Below, piece by piece: positions 1 through 7,217 of a stretch of 9,932 nt of DNA. A model generated the notes under the pieces. That model was not told the origin of the DNA, searched no databases, and saw nothing but the letters and a program-made list of their open reading frames with translations. How positions within the stretch are numbered: position 1 is the stretch's first letter; every line of letters starts with the position of its first letter. The stretch covers positions 1 to 9,932 of the forward strand of contig JAAKFL010000059.1 in NCBI GenBank assembly GCA_011065065.1, in the 5' to 3' direction. Both the position numbers and the translations under genes were made by a program. The stretch comes from Chlamydiota bacterium. GTDB lineage: Bacteria; Chlamydiota; Chlamydiia; Chlamydiales; SLFE01.

Positions 1-32
1 TATAGTGAGGTCATAGTCATAATGGATAAGTC

Positions 33-3000
33 ATGATCACCAACGTCAACGAACATCTTTCGGATGAAAAGCTCAAAACCCTCGTAAGGAGAGAAAGTGA
101 GAACTTTCGCGAGTGTTATCGATGGCTTGAGCACTCGATGCCGCCCACTTTTTTGAATGAGATTGGCTTAGAAAATAGCATGTTGATCACACACAGTCTT
201 ATGGGGTTCCATACTCAAGACTACTTCTGTATGATCAACCTGAAAAATGCCGCCATTGTCCTTTGTCTAGACAGTGCTGATGCTGATTTAAAAATCTTGA
301 AAAACTATGCGCTCTACGGGATTCAACATTACCGTACCTATGTCTCCCTATGTCCTCCCAGTTTTGCCAACACCACATCCAAGTTACGAGTTGCCGTCCT
401 GCATTTTACCGGTTCTGCGGATGATGACCAGGGGATTGTTCCGAAGGTGATAGTAGATGAGGTGAGACCACTTATCAAGAGGAGAAATCCTCAAGTGACC
501 GATGAGGAGTTGGACAGAATTATTCCCGCACTTGGAAATCGATTTATTAAAAGCATGCCGCCTGAAAGGCTAATTTTAACGCTCGACATGTTTTTCCGCA
601 CACAGTTCCGGGATCACTGTCAGTACGAAGTGCTTTACCATGACGACATCACGACGGCGAAAAATGCCTCTATGCACATTGTTCTGGCCTGGAAAAATAC
701 GCCGAAGCACCATTTTCTCTATCTCTTAGCCAGGACCGTACATCGCCATGGTTTGGTGATGAAAGGGGTCAATGCCGCTTACATCCAACAGAACAATCAT
801 CAAGGGAATTGTCTTGTGATGTCTATAGGCCTGCATGGGATTGATGGGCGAGATGCTTGGGAAGCTGCGGACATTCCCGATTTTATTCGCGAATTTATTA
901 CGGTAAAATATTTCTCGCGATTTGATTTGATTGAAGAAAAGCTGGTTCGTCTTGGTTTTGTCTCAGGGAGCAAGGGCAATCTTCTTCGCGCTATGGTAAA
1001 TTTCATACACCAAGCGCTAGTTAATATTGATCCGAATGTTTATACCATTGAGCATATTGAGTGGGACTTATGCAGGCTTCCGGACCTCACAAAAAAAATC
1101 TGTCATGCTTTTGCCCTAAAGTTCAAACCCAATTTTTCAGACATCAAAAAATTCAATAAACTTCGCAAGGAAATCATCCACGATATCGAAAGACTGGATA
1201 CTGGAAATGAGGAAAATGATTTACGGCGAAAAAATGTCCTGCTACAAGCTCTCAATTTCATCAACTACACATTAAAAACGAATTTCTATCGCTACAACTA
1301 TAGCGCCTTGAGTTTTAGGTTAGACCCTGCCTACTTGGATGACATCCCTTTCGACCGAAAAAAATTCTTTCCCGATCTCCCCTACGGAATTTTCTACTTA
1401 AAGGGAATGAACTATTTTGGATTTCACATTCGATTTGAAGATTTAGCTCGCGGAGGTCTCCGTACAGTCTTTCCTGAGTATTCAGAAAAAATGCAATACG
1501 AATGCGACCATGTCTTTTCCGAATGTTATCAATTAGCCCATACCCAACATAAAAAGAATAAAGAAATTCCTGAGGGTGGCTCCAAAGGAATTCTTTTTCT
1601 TGAACCACATGAGAGAATTGAAAGAGAACTCGAGATATTAAAAAAAGAACTGGAAAGTTCTGATATCGAAGAACAAGAATTAAAGCTTCGACTCAAGAAA
1701 TTCCAAAAAGGACAAAAAACCGAGTTTATGTATCAAGCTCAGCGCTCTTTCATCATCAACCTTCTTACCATCGTGAACTACGACCAAAATCACGACCTTG
1801 TCGCCAACCATATTGTTGATTACTGGAAAAGAGCCGAAAACATCTACCTTGGCCCAGATGAAAATATGCATGCATCGACACTGGATTGGATCGCCAAGTT
1901 CTCAAAAAGAAAAAAATACCGTCCCGGAAGCAGCTTTATCACAAGCAAACCTGTAATCGGGATTAACCATAAAGAGTATGGGGTGACCTCTTCAGGAGTC
2001 AACGTCTACATGACTGAAGTCCTAAAATATCTTGGGATCAATCCTGAAAAAGACAACTTTACGATCAAAATGACGGGTGGTCCTGATGGAGATGTTGCAG
2101 GAAACCAGATCTTAAATCTCCATAAGTTCTATCCGAAAACCGCAAAACTCATGGCTTTAACGGATGGAACAGGAACCATTTTTGATCCCGAGGGACTCGA
2201 TCTCGACATTCTTGTCCAACTGTTTCATGAAACCAAAGGAATCCATAAATACCCCCCTTCTCTTTTACACGAAGGAGGTTTCTTGGTAGACAAGTTTACA
2301 AAGAGAAAGCAGACCACAGTCACGCAACAGACTCTTTGTTGGAGAAAAAATTCTGGAGAAGTTGTCGAAGATTGGCTCCCAAGCAGCGAAATGAATCATC
2401 TTTTGCGCAACAATGTCCATCACATCATCACCGATATCTTTATTCCCGCAGGTGGACGCCCTCGTACACTTAATGAAACCAACTTTACCGATTATCTGGA
2501 TTCCAATGGACAGCCCACTTCCAAAGCTATTGTGGAAGGAGCCAACCTTTACCTTTCTCAGAAAGCCCGAAGTCAACTTGAAGAACGGGGCGTCCTCATT
2601 GTGCGCGACAGCTCTGCCAATAAAGCTGGGGTCATTTGCTCGTCGTATGAAGTCTTATGTGGATTAGCGATTCCTGATGAAGAGTTCATTCAACACAAAG
2701 AGCAACTTGTAAAAGAAATTATGTTCCGAGTGCAGAAACTTGCACTCGATGAAGCGACACTTCTGTTAAAAACGCACAAAGAAACTGGCCAGCCCTTGAC
2801 GGAAATCTCGGAGCAAATTTCGGATCGAATCAATGAATACAAGTACGAAATCTTAAAATGCATCGAGCATCATCCGTTAATGGAAGATCCTGACCACCCC
2901 TTCATCACCACTTACCTCAATTATTGTCCTCCAACACTCAAAAATTGCTACCTCAAAAATCTTTTAGAGCGCGTGCCTGATTATCACAAAAAGGCCATCA

Positions 3001-3092
3001 TTGCCTGCCACATGGCAACAGAGTTGGTCTATGAAAGAGGGCTTGACTGGTCGCCGACCATCGTGGATGTCCTGCCCATCCTCCAATCCTAG
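33..3092 (+). CDS. NAD-dependent glutamate dehydrogenase, large (115 kDa) class
   Basis: Cytoplasmic enzyme that oxidatively deaminates glutamate to 2-oxoglutarate and ammonium with NAD+, linking amino-acid use to the TCA cycle. The 1019-aa length fits the 115-kDa class (fungal GDH2-like), well above the ~450-aa hexameric enzymes and below the 180-kDa bacterial class. The N-terminal ~400 residues are the divergent extension of this class. Catalytic motifs follow in order: RGGLRTV at 473-479, EGGSKG at 514-519 with the substrate-site lysine K518, the dinucleotide-binding GGPDGDVAGN at 682-691, EGANLYLSQKAR at 835-846 and DSSANKAGV at 859-867. All are intact, so it should be active. The start is the first ATG after an in-frame TAA at 27-29; a weak GGA lies 6 nt upstream. 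Its own promoter lies outside the window. The stop codon coincides with the edge of a long inverted repeat. Family assignment is firm; the exact start is less so. Confidence 0.95.
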   Translation: MITNVNEHLSDEKLKTLVRRESENFRECYRWLEHSMPPTFLNEIGLENSMLITHSLMGFHTQDYFCMINLKNAAIVLCLDSADADLKILKNYALYGIQHYRTYVSLCPPSFANTTSKLRVAVLHFTGSADDDQGIVPKVIVDEVRPLIKRRNPQVTDEELDRIIPALGNRFIKSMPPERLILTLDMFFRTQFRDHCQYEVLYHDDITTAKNASMHIVLAWKNTPKHHFLYLLARTVHRHGLVMKGVNAAYIQQNNHQGNCLVMSIGLHGIDGRDAWEAADIPDFIREFITVKYFSRFDLIEEKLVRLGFVSGSKGNLLRAMVNFIHQALVNIDPNVYTIEHIEWDLCRLPDLTKKICHAFALKFKPNFSDIKKFNKLRKEIIHDIERLDTGNEENDLRRKNVLLQALNFINYTLKTNFYRYNYSALSFRLDPAYLDDIPFDRKKFFPDLPYGIFYLKGMNYFGFHIRFEDLARGGLRTVFPEYSEKMQYECDHVFSECYQLAHTQHKKNKEIPEGGSKGILFLEPHERIERELEILKKELESSDIEEQELKLRLKKFQKGQKTEFMYQAQRSFIINLLTIVNYDQNHDLVANHIVDYWKRAENIYLGPDENMHASTLDWIAKFSKRKKYRPGSSFITSKPVIGINHKEYGVTSSGVNVYMTEVLKYLGINPEKDNFTIKMTGGPDGDVAGNQILNLHKFYPKTAKLMALTDGTGTIFDPEGLDLDILVQLFHETKGIHKYPPSLLHEGGFLVDKFTKRKQTTVTQQTLCWRKNSGEVVEDWLPSSEMNHLLRNNVHHIITDIFIPAGGRPRTLNETNFTDYLDSNGQPTSKAIVEGANLYLSQKARSQLEERGVLIVRDSSANKAGVICSSYEVLCGLAIPDEEFIQHKEQLVKEIMFRVQKLALDEATLLLKTHKETGQPLTEISEQISDRINEYKYEILKCIEHHPLMEDPDHPFITTYLNYCPPTLKNCYLKNLLERVPDYHKKAIIACHMATELVYERGLDWSPTIVDVLPILQS

Positions 3093-3215
3093 AAGAAATT
3101 TTAACGCAAAGAAGCAAAGACACAAAGGCGCAAAGAAATTCATGCATGACTTGGACCAGAGGTCCATATCTTTGCGCCTTTGTGTCTTTGCTTCTTTGCG
3201 TTAAAAAATCTTCTA
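3090..3215. repeat. Long near-perfect inverted repeat of CAAAG octamers
   Basis: The left arm (3091-3136) and right arm (3169-3214) are reverse complements at 44 of 46 positions, with an uninterrupted 38-bp core (3099-3136 against 3169-3206) and one more pair at 3090/3215. Within the left arm CAAAG occurs at 3107, 3115, 3123 and 3131, exactly every 8 nt with varying 3-nt spacers; the right arm mirrors this as CTTTG. The 32-nt loop holds a second small hairpin, TGGACC-AGA-GGTCCA (3152-3166). The arm resembles the 'CTTTGCGCCTTTGTGTCTTTGCG' type of dispersed intergenic repeat that I recall from many environmental bacterial genomes. As RNA it would form a very stable hairpin at the 3' end of the dehydrogenase mRNA. 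It may slow transcription or protect the transcript, but it lacks a following T-tract, so I do not call it a standard terminator. Confidence 0.93.
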
Positions 3216-3256
3216 AAACACCAAAAAACACCCAATTTAAGCCCCTTTTTGGAAAT

Positions 3257-3283
3257 TTCGCAGAGTGGGGGTTAGAGTGCTAA
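3257..3283 (+). promoter_or_regulatory. CIRCE operator (HrcA binding site), left half degenerate
   Basis: The right half, GAGTGCTAA at 3275-3283, matches the CIRCE consensus (TTAGCACTC-N9-GAGTGCTAA) at all nine positions. At exactly the N9 distance the left half reads TTCGCAGAG (3257-3265), matching 5 of 9. It lies 69 bp upstream of hrcA, so autoregulation of the operon by HrcA is expected. It sits directly upstream of the -35 box, not over the transcription start. Confidence 0.87.
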
Positions 3284-3289
3284 ATTTTC

Positions 3290-3318
3290 TTGACGATTAC
3301 TTTTATCCGCTTTATAAT
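3290..3318 (+). promoter_or_regulatory. Sigma-70/sigma-66 type promoter of the hrcA operon
   Basis: TTGACG (3290-3295) and TATAAT (3313-3318) are separated by 17 bp, a near-consensus housekeeping promoter with one mismatch in the -35 box. Transcription would begin near 3325, leaving a leader of about 28 nt before hrcA. Its position 6 bp after CIRCE marks it as the heat-shock operon promoter. A strong promoter held down by a repressor is the expected design. Confidence 0.85.
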
Positions 3319-3352
3319 GAAGGTGTAGAGAAAGGATATTCGAGATTTAAGT

Positions 3353-4552
3353 ATGAAATCATCAAAGCCTGTCACAATTAAAAGAACGGCCAAACAGGAG
3401 CGGGAGCGGCAAGTTTTGCTAGGGCTGATCGACTATTATTTAGCCTCTGGCCAGCCAGTTGGGTCTGAAACACTGAAAGATGTTGTATTTAAAGACCTTA
3501 GTTCGGCGACGATCCGCAATTATTTTGCTAATTTGGAGCAAGAGGGGTATTTATCCCAGCTCCATGCTTCAGGGGGGCGAGTTCCCACGGCTAAGGCGTA
3601 TCGGCTGTATGCGGAAACACATATAGAAGACCCGATTTTGGACAATTCTATTTGTGAAAAGCTCGACAAATTAAAGATGGATGATGGGCCGGAGATTGCG
3701 ACATTTTTGCAAAAGAGTTCGGAAATACTCAGTGATCTCACCGAATGTGCCGTGTTTATATCGGCACCGCGCTTTGACAATGATTTTGTGTTAGATATGA
3801 AATTGGTGATGTTGGATCCCCATCGCTGTTTATGTGTTGTGATCACCAATTTTGGTGTCATCCGCACTGATATTCTCCAGACAGAAGTGAAATTAAACGC
3901 GTTTCGGGTTAAGCGAATTGAAAGTTATTTTCATTGGAGATTAACTGAACTTGACGAACCCAAGAATTTGGATACTGAAGAGCAACAGCTAGCACATCAA
4001 TGGTACAACGAAGTGATTATTCGATTTGTTGTCGGCCATACCTACTTTGTCGATCAGGACATGTATCGCACCGGCTTTTCGAAATTGTTACACTATTCCG
4101 AATTTGATAATGCCCAAGCGTTAGCTAAAGCGCTATCTCTTTTTGAAAACAGGCACGGTATGAACCTCATTTTAAAGGAGTGCTTTAAGGTCGACAGTTT
4201 AAAAGTTTGGATCCAAGATGATTTAACTCCGTTTGCAAAGGGTTCACCCGAATGCACCGTGATGACAATCCCCTATTACATCAACCAAAAACCGGTTGGG
4301 GCTGTGGGGATATTGGGACCAATGCGTGTTCCTTATCGCGAATTGTACGGAACAATGAAACATTTTTCGTGGGTGGTCAGTGAAGTGCTCACTCGAAATA
4401 TTTACAAGTATCAGATCAGTTATCAAAGTCCATTGGAATCACCCATTGAGTTACCGGAAAAAGAACGCCTTCTACTTGAACAGACTCAATCCATGCTACT
4501 CGAAGACAAGACACTAGAAGCAAAAGGAGCCATAACAGATGACGAAAACTAA
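3353..4552 (+). CDS. hrcA: Heat-inducible transcription repressor HrcA
   Basis: Represses class I heat-shock genes by binding CIRCE as a dimer; in other bacteria its activity depends on GroEL. The N-terminus is a winged helix: GQPVGSETL at 33-41, the recognition-helix region SSATIRNYFANLE at 50-62 and the wing SGGRVPT at 73-79. The C-terminal domain has ITIPYY at 305-309 and the HrcA signature LGPMRVPY at 321-328. About 50 residues (349-399) follow, a hydrophilic chlamydia-type tail absent from typical ~340-aa HrcA; in Chlamydia such a tail is reported to modulate repression. The 399-aa length agrees. ATG 3353 is the only ordinary start after the in-frame TAG at 3326; the AAAGGA at 3331-3336 is 16 nt away, so initiation may be weak. 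The gene is first in the operon with grpE and dnaK and overlaps grpE by 14 nt. Confidence 0.96.
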   Translation: MKSSKPVTIKRTAKQERERQVLLGLIDYYLASGQPVGSETLKDVVFKDLSSATIRNYFANLEQEGYLSQLHASGGRVPTAKAYRLYAETHIEDPILDNSICEKLDKLKMDDGPEIATFLQKSSEILSDLTECAVFISAPRFDNDFVLDMKLVMLDPHRCLCVVITNFGVIRTDILQTEVKLNAFRVKRIESYFHWRLTELDEPKNLDTEEQQLAHQWYNEVIIRFVVGHTYFVDQDMYRTGFSKLLHYSEFDNAQALAKALSLFENRHGMNLILKECFKVDSLKVWIQDDLTPFAKGSPECTVMTIPYYINQKPVGAVGILGPMRVPYRELYGTMKHFSWVVSEVLTRNIYKYQISYQSPLESPIELPEKERLLLEQTQSMLLEDKTLEAKGAITDDEN

Positions 4553-5123
4553 CGAGGAAGAACTGGAAGATGACAAGGAGCTTGAAAGAGAACCAGTGAC
4601 CGTCAACATCACCGATATCGAGTTAGAATCGATCAGACGCGAAGCGGCCGATTACAAAAACAAGTATCTCCGCCAGCTGGCTGAGCTTGAGAATACGCGA
4701 AAGCGGTTAATGAAAGAGCGGGATGATCTGAGCCAACATGCCTCACGGAATGTGATAGCCGAGTTTTTGACTCCGATCGACCAAATGGAAAATGCCTTAA
4801 AATTTGCGAAAGACATGTCCGACGAAGTCAAACATTGGGCATTAGGGTTCGAGATGATTTTGAGCCATTTTAAAGATGTTTTGACAAATTACGGTATCAC
4901 ACCCATGAAAACGGAAGGACAGTTATTCGACCCCCACCACCATCACGTCACGGAAACTGTGGAAACCGACGAATATCCTCCTGGTACCATTATCAAAGAG
5001 ATATTAAGAGGTTATGTGCGTGGAGACCAAGTTGTCAGACCTGCGCATGTAACGATAGCAAAAACTAAAAATTTTGAAGAATCTCGTCCAGAAAATCAGG
5101 ACGAAGAAAATATCGAGGAGTAA
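4539..5123 (+). CDS. grpE: Hsp70 nucleotide exchange factor GrpE
   Basis: Cytoplasmic cochaperone that releases ADP from DnaK, resetting the chaperone for another round of substrate binding. The 194-aa protein has the usual GrpE order. An acidic N-terminus (residues 6-18) leads into a long charged helix (about 28-66, including KYLRQLAELENTRKRL) that forms the dimer coiled coil. Then come the helical segment with PIDQMENAL at 79-87, WALGFEMI at 100-107, and the C-terminal beta domain with FDPHHHHVTE at 130-139 and VRGDQVVRPAHV near the end. Four consecutive histidines (133-136) stand where family members usually have one conserved His. The start is supported by AAAAGGAG (4522-4529) 9 nt upstream, inside the end of hrcA. 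The 14-nt overlap with hrcA and 4-nt gap to dnaK suggest coupled translation. Confidence 0.95.
   Translation: MTKTNEEELEDDKELEREPVTVNITDIELESIRREAADYKNKYLRQLAELENTRKRLMKERDDLSQHASRNVIAEFLTPIDQMENALKFAKDMSDEVKHWALGFEMILSHFKDVLTNYGITPMKTEGQLFDPHHHHVTETVETDEYPPGTIIKEILRGYVRGDQVVRPAHVTIAKTKNFEESRPENQDEENIEE
5115..5120 (+). promoter_or_regulatory. Ribosome binding site that fixes the dnaK start
   Basis: GAGGAG lies in the last codons of grpE, 7 nt before ATG 5128. The same frame is open to an upstream ATG at 5074 inside grpE, but that site has no such sequence and would add 18 residues with no DnaK homology. The spacing picks 5128. Confidence 0.85.
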
Positions 5124-5127
5124 TCAT

Positions 5128-7086
5128 ATGAGTGAAACCAAGAAAAAATCAAATAAAATCATTGGGATTGACCTCGGGACCACAAACTCTTGTGTCGCCG
5201 TTATGGAAGGCGGCCAAGCTAAGGTGATCGTCAACGCCGAAGGAACCCGAACAACCCCATCTGTGGTGGCTTTAAAGGGAAATGAACGTTTAATAGGAAT
5301 CCCTGCAAAGCGCCAAGCGGTTGCAAACCCTGAAAACACCATTTCATCACCGAAGCGATTTATTGGTCGTAAGCGGGATGAGGTCGATTCTGAAGTCAAA
5401 ACCGTCCCCTATAAAGTTGTCGCTAATTCGAACGGCGATGCTGTATTTGAAATCCTGGATGGCAAGATCATGACACCGGAAGAGGCGAGTGCCCATGTCT
5501 TAATGAAGATGAAAGAGACGGCCGAAGCTTATTTGGGAGAAGAAATCACACAGGCCGTGATCACTGTCCCTGCATACTTCAACGACTCCCAGAGGCAATC
5601 GACGAAAGATGCTGGAAAAATTGCAGGGTTAGATGTGAAGAGAATCATTCCTGAACCAACAGCAGCGGCTCTTGCCTATGGGCTTGACAAAGAACATGTA
5701 GACAAGAAAATCGCTGTCTTCGATCTGGGAGGAGGTACATTCGATATTTCCCTCCTTGAAATTGGTGACGGTGTCTTCGAGGTATTATCGACAAATGGGG
5801 ATACCCATTTGGGTGGAGATGACTTTGACAATGCCGTCTTGAAGTGGCTTTTAGAAGAGTTTAAAAAAGAGCAAGGCATTGATCTGGGTACAGACAAGAT
5901 GGCGCTTCAACGTCTTCGCGACGCTGCTGAAAAAGCGAAGATTGAGCTGTCTGGAGTCGATTCTAGCGAGATCAATCTTCCGTTTATCACAATGGATGCT
6001 TCAGGACCAAAGCACTTGACCTTGACTTTAACCCGAAGCAAGCTCGAGCAGTTGACTCACGATCTACTTGAAAGAACTGTTCAACCTTGTTTAAATGCCT
6101 TGAAAGATGCTGGGATCTCGAAAGATGACATCGGCGATGTGATACTTGTCGGAGGAATGACAAGAATGCCAGCAGTCCAAAGCCAGGTGAAAGAGATCTT
6201 TGGAAAAGAAGGTCACAAAGGGGTCAACCCTGATGAGGTTGTGGCTGTTGGAGCCGCGATCCAAGCAGGTGTCTTGTCTGGAGATGTGAAAGACGTTCTT
6301 CTACTTGACGTCATACCTTTGACTTTAGGGATTGAGACACTGGGTGGCATTATGACGCCGTTAATCGAACGTAATACCACGATTCCAGCTCAGAAAAAGC
6401 AGGTCTTTTCCACGGCTGCTGACAACCAAACAGCGGTCACCATCGTTGTCTTACAAGGAGAACGAAAAATGGCCTCTGTTTGTAAAGAAATCGGCCGATT
6501 CGATCTTACGGAGATCCCACCTTCCCCACGCGGGATGCCACAAATTGAAGTGGCGTTTGACATTGACGCAGATGGAATCTTGCATGTTACAGCAAAAGAT
6601 AAAAGTTCTGGGAAAGAACAATCCATCCGCATTCAAGCCAAGTCGGGATTGGATGAAAATGAGATTGAGAACATCATCAAGGATGCTGAACTTCACAAAG
6701 AGGAAGACAAAAAGCGTCAAGAAGAGGTCTCAACTAAAAATGAAGCTGACACTCTCGCTTTCCAAGCCCAAAAAGCATTGGATGAGCATAAGGATAAGCT
6801 TCCAAAAGAGGTTGTGGATGATGTCCAAGCTCACATCGATGCCACCAAGAAAGCTATTGAAGGTGGAAATCTCGATGAAATCAAAGCTGCCAAGCAAAAC
6901 CTTGAGCAGCACATGCAGAAAATAGGTGAGGCGATGTCTCAAGCAGCAGGCGCTGCCGCGGGACCAGGCGGAGAACCTAACTCTCAGCCTCATGAACAAG
7001 CATCAGAAACGCAAACTTCCCCTTCTGACGATGAAACTATCGAAGAAGCAGAAGTTGAAATTCTTGATGATGATAATGACAAGTAA
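5128..7086 (+). CDS. dnaK: Molecular chaperone DnaK (Hsp70)
   Basis: ATP-driven chaperone that binds exposed hydrophobic peptides; works with GrpE (next gene upstream) and a DnaJ encoded elsewhere. From ATG 5128 the protein has 652 aa, close to the family norm. The ATPase domain has IDLGTTNS at 14-21, DLGGGTF at 199-205 with T204 at the autophosphorylation position (T199 in E. coli), and VILVGGMTRMP. The interdomain linker DVLLLDV is at 389-395. The substrate-binding domain follows, and a charged helical lid ends in a Gly/Ala/Ser/Gln-rich stretch and the acidic terminus EEAEVEILDDDNDK. ISSPKRFIGRK is near the N-terminus, as in other bacterial DnaKs. All key residues appear intact. It is last in the CIRCE-controlled operon, 4 nt after grpE, with a terminator 17 nt downstream. 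An upstream in-frame ATG (5074) is rejected. Confidence 0.98.
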   Translation: MSETKKKSNKIIGIDLGTTNSCVAVMEGGQAKVIVNAEGTRTTPSVVALKGNERLIGIPAKRQAVANPENTISSPKRFIGRKRDEVDSEVKTVPYKVVANSNGDAVFEILDGKIMTPEEASAHVLMKMKETAEAYLGEEITQAVITVPAYFNDSQRQSTKDAGKIAGLDVKRIIPEPTAAALAYGLDKEHVDKKIAVFDLGGGTFDISLLEIGDGVFEVLSTNGDTHLGGDDFDNAVLKWLLEEFKKEQGIDLGTDKMALQRLRDAAEKAKIELSGVDSSEINLPFITMDASGPKHLTLTLTRSKLEQLTHDLLERTVQPCLNALKDAGISKDDIGDVILVGGMTRMPAVQSQVKEIFGKEGHKGVNPDEVVAVGAAIQAGVLSGDVKDVLLLDVIPLTLGIETLGGIMTPLIERNTTIPAQKKQVFSTAADNQTAVTIVVLQGERKMASVCKEIGRFDLTEIPPSPRGMPQIEVAFDIDADGILHVTAKDKSSGKEQSIRIQAKSGLDENEIENIIKDAELHKEEDKKRQEEVSTKNEADTLAFQAQKALDEHKDKLPKEVVDDVQAHIDATKKAIEGGNLDEIKAAKQNLEQHMQKIGEAMSQAAGAAAGPGGEPNSQPHEQASETQTSPSDDETIEEAEVEILDDDNDK

Positions 7087-7103
7087 AATCTTTTCTTAAC
7101 TAT

Positions 7104-7135
7104 AGGGTCATGTATTAAGCATGACCCTTCTTTTT
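7104..7135 (+). terminator. Intrinsic terminator of the hrcA-grpE-dnaK operon
   Basis: GGGTCATG (7105-7112) pairs with CATGACCC (7120-7127) over a 7-nt loop, giving an 8-bp stem extended by an A-T pair (7104/7128). TTCTTTTT follows directly. It starts 17 nt after the dnaK stop, so the operon ends here and the next gene needs its own promoter. Confidence 0.9.
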
Positions 7136-7158
7136 AAATAAAATAATTTTTATTATTC

Positions 7159-7175
7159 CTAATAATTTATTTTAG
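7159..7175. promoter_or_regulatory. Small dyad CTAA-N9-TTAG in the leader
   Basis: Four-base arms (7159-7162 and 7172-7175) flank 9 nt. The aligned place in the second leader (8893-8909) is also a dyad with N9 but with different bases. Short enough to be chance on its own; the paired changes between copies are the argument for it. It could be an operator or a weak RNA hairpin. Confidence 0.35.
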
Positions 7176-7202
7176 TGTTATTATTTATAAAATCACTTTT
7201 CT

Positions 7203-7209
7203 AGAGGAG
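7203..7209 (+). promoter_or_regulatory. Ribosome binding site of first tandem gene
   Basis: AGAGGAG, 8 nt before ATG 7218. The same AGGAGTCATT block and spacing precede the second gene, which supports both start codons. Confidence 0.8.
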
Positions 7210-7217
7210 TCATTTAA

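Larger units (their letters stand above)
7120..7217 (+). repeat. Leader of first tandem gene, homologous to 8875-8950
   Basis: This stretch and 8875-8950 share CATGACCCTT plus T-tract, TTATT before a small dyad, GTGTTA after it (7175 and 8909), and a common AGGAGTCATT before the start codon. The first copy is longer by about 20 nt of A/T-only sequence after the T-tract, including AATAAT-TTTT-ATTATT (7142-7157). The leaders were duplicated along with the genes. A -10-like TATAAA (7186-7191) is present, but there is no convincing -35, so I do not call a promoter. Confidence 0.75.

Noticed and set aside
22..36. ATG at 22 as the dehydrogenase start
   Set aside because: It is out of frame and meets TGA after four codons; ATG 33 follows an in-frame TAA and opens the full enzyme.
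3090..3215. Palindrome as a CRISPR array or classic rho-independent terminator
   Set aside because: The 8-nt iterations have only 3-nt spacers, and no T-tract follows the stem, so neither description fits.
2964..3231. Short open frames across the palindrome on both strands
   Set aside because: They owe their length to the CAAAG/CTTTG repeat, lack ribosome binding sites and show no protein-like composition.
5074..5127. N-terminal extension of DnaK from ATG 5074
   Set aside because: It overlaps the end of grpE in another frame, has no good ribosome binding site, and the DnaK homology plus the GAGGAG at 5115-5120 point to 5128.
6446..6925. 159-codon + strand frame inside dnaK
   Set aside because: It is a shadow of the dnaK reading frame; its Lys/Ser/Met-rich product looks like out-of-frame translation of a conserved gene.
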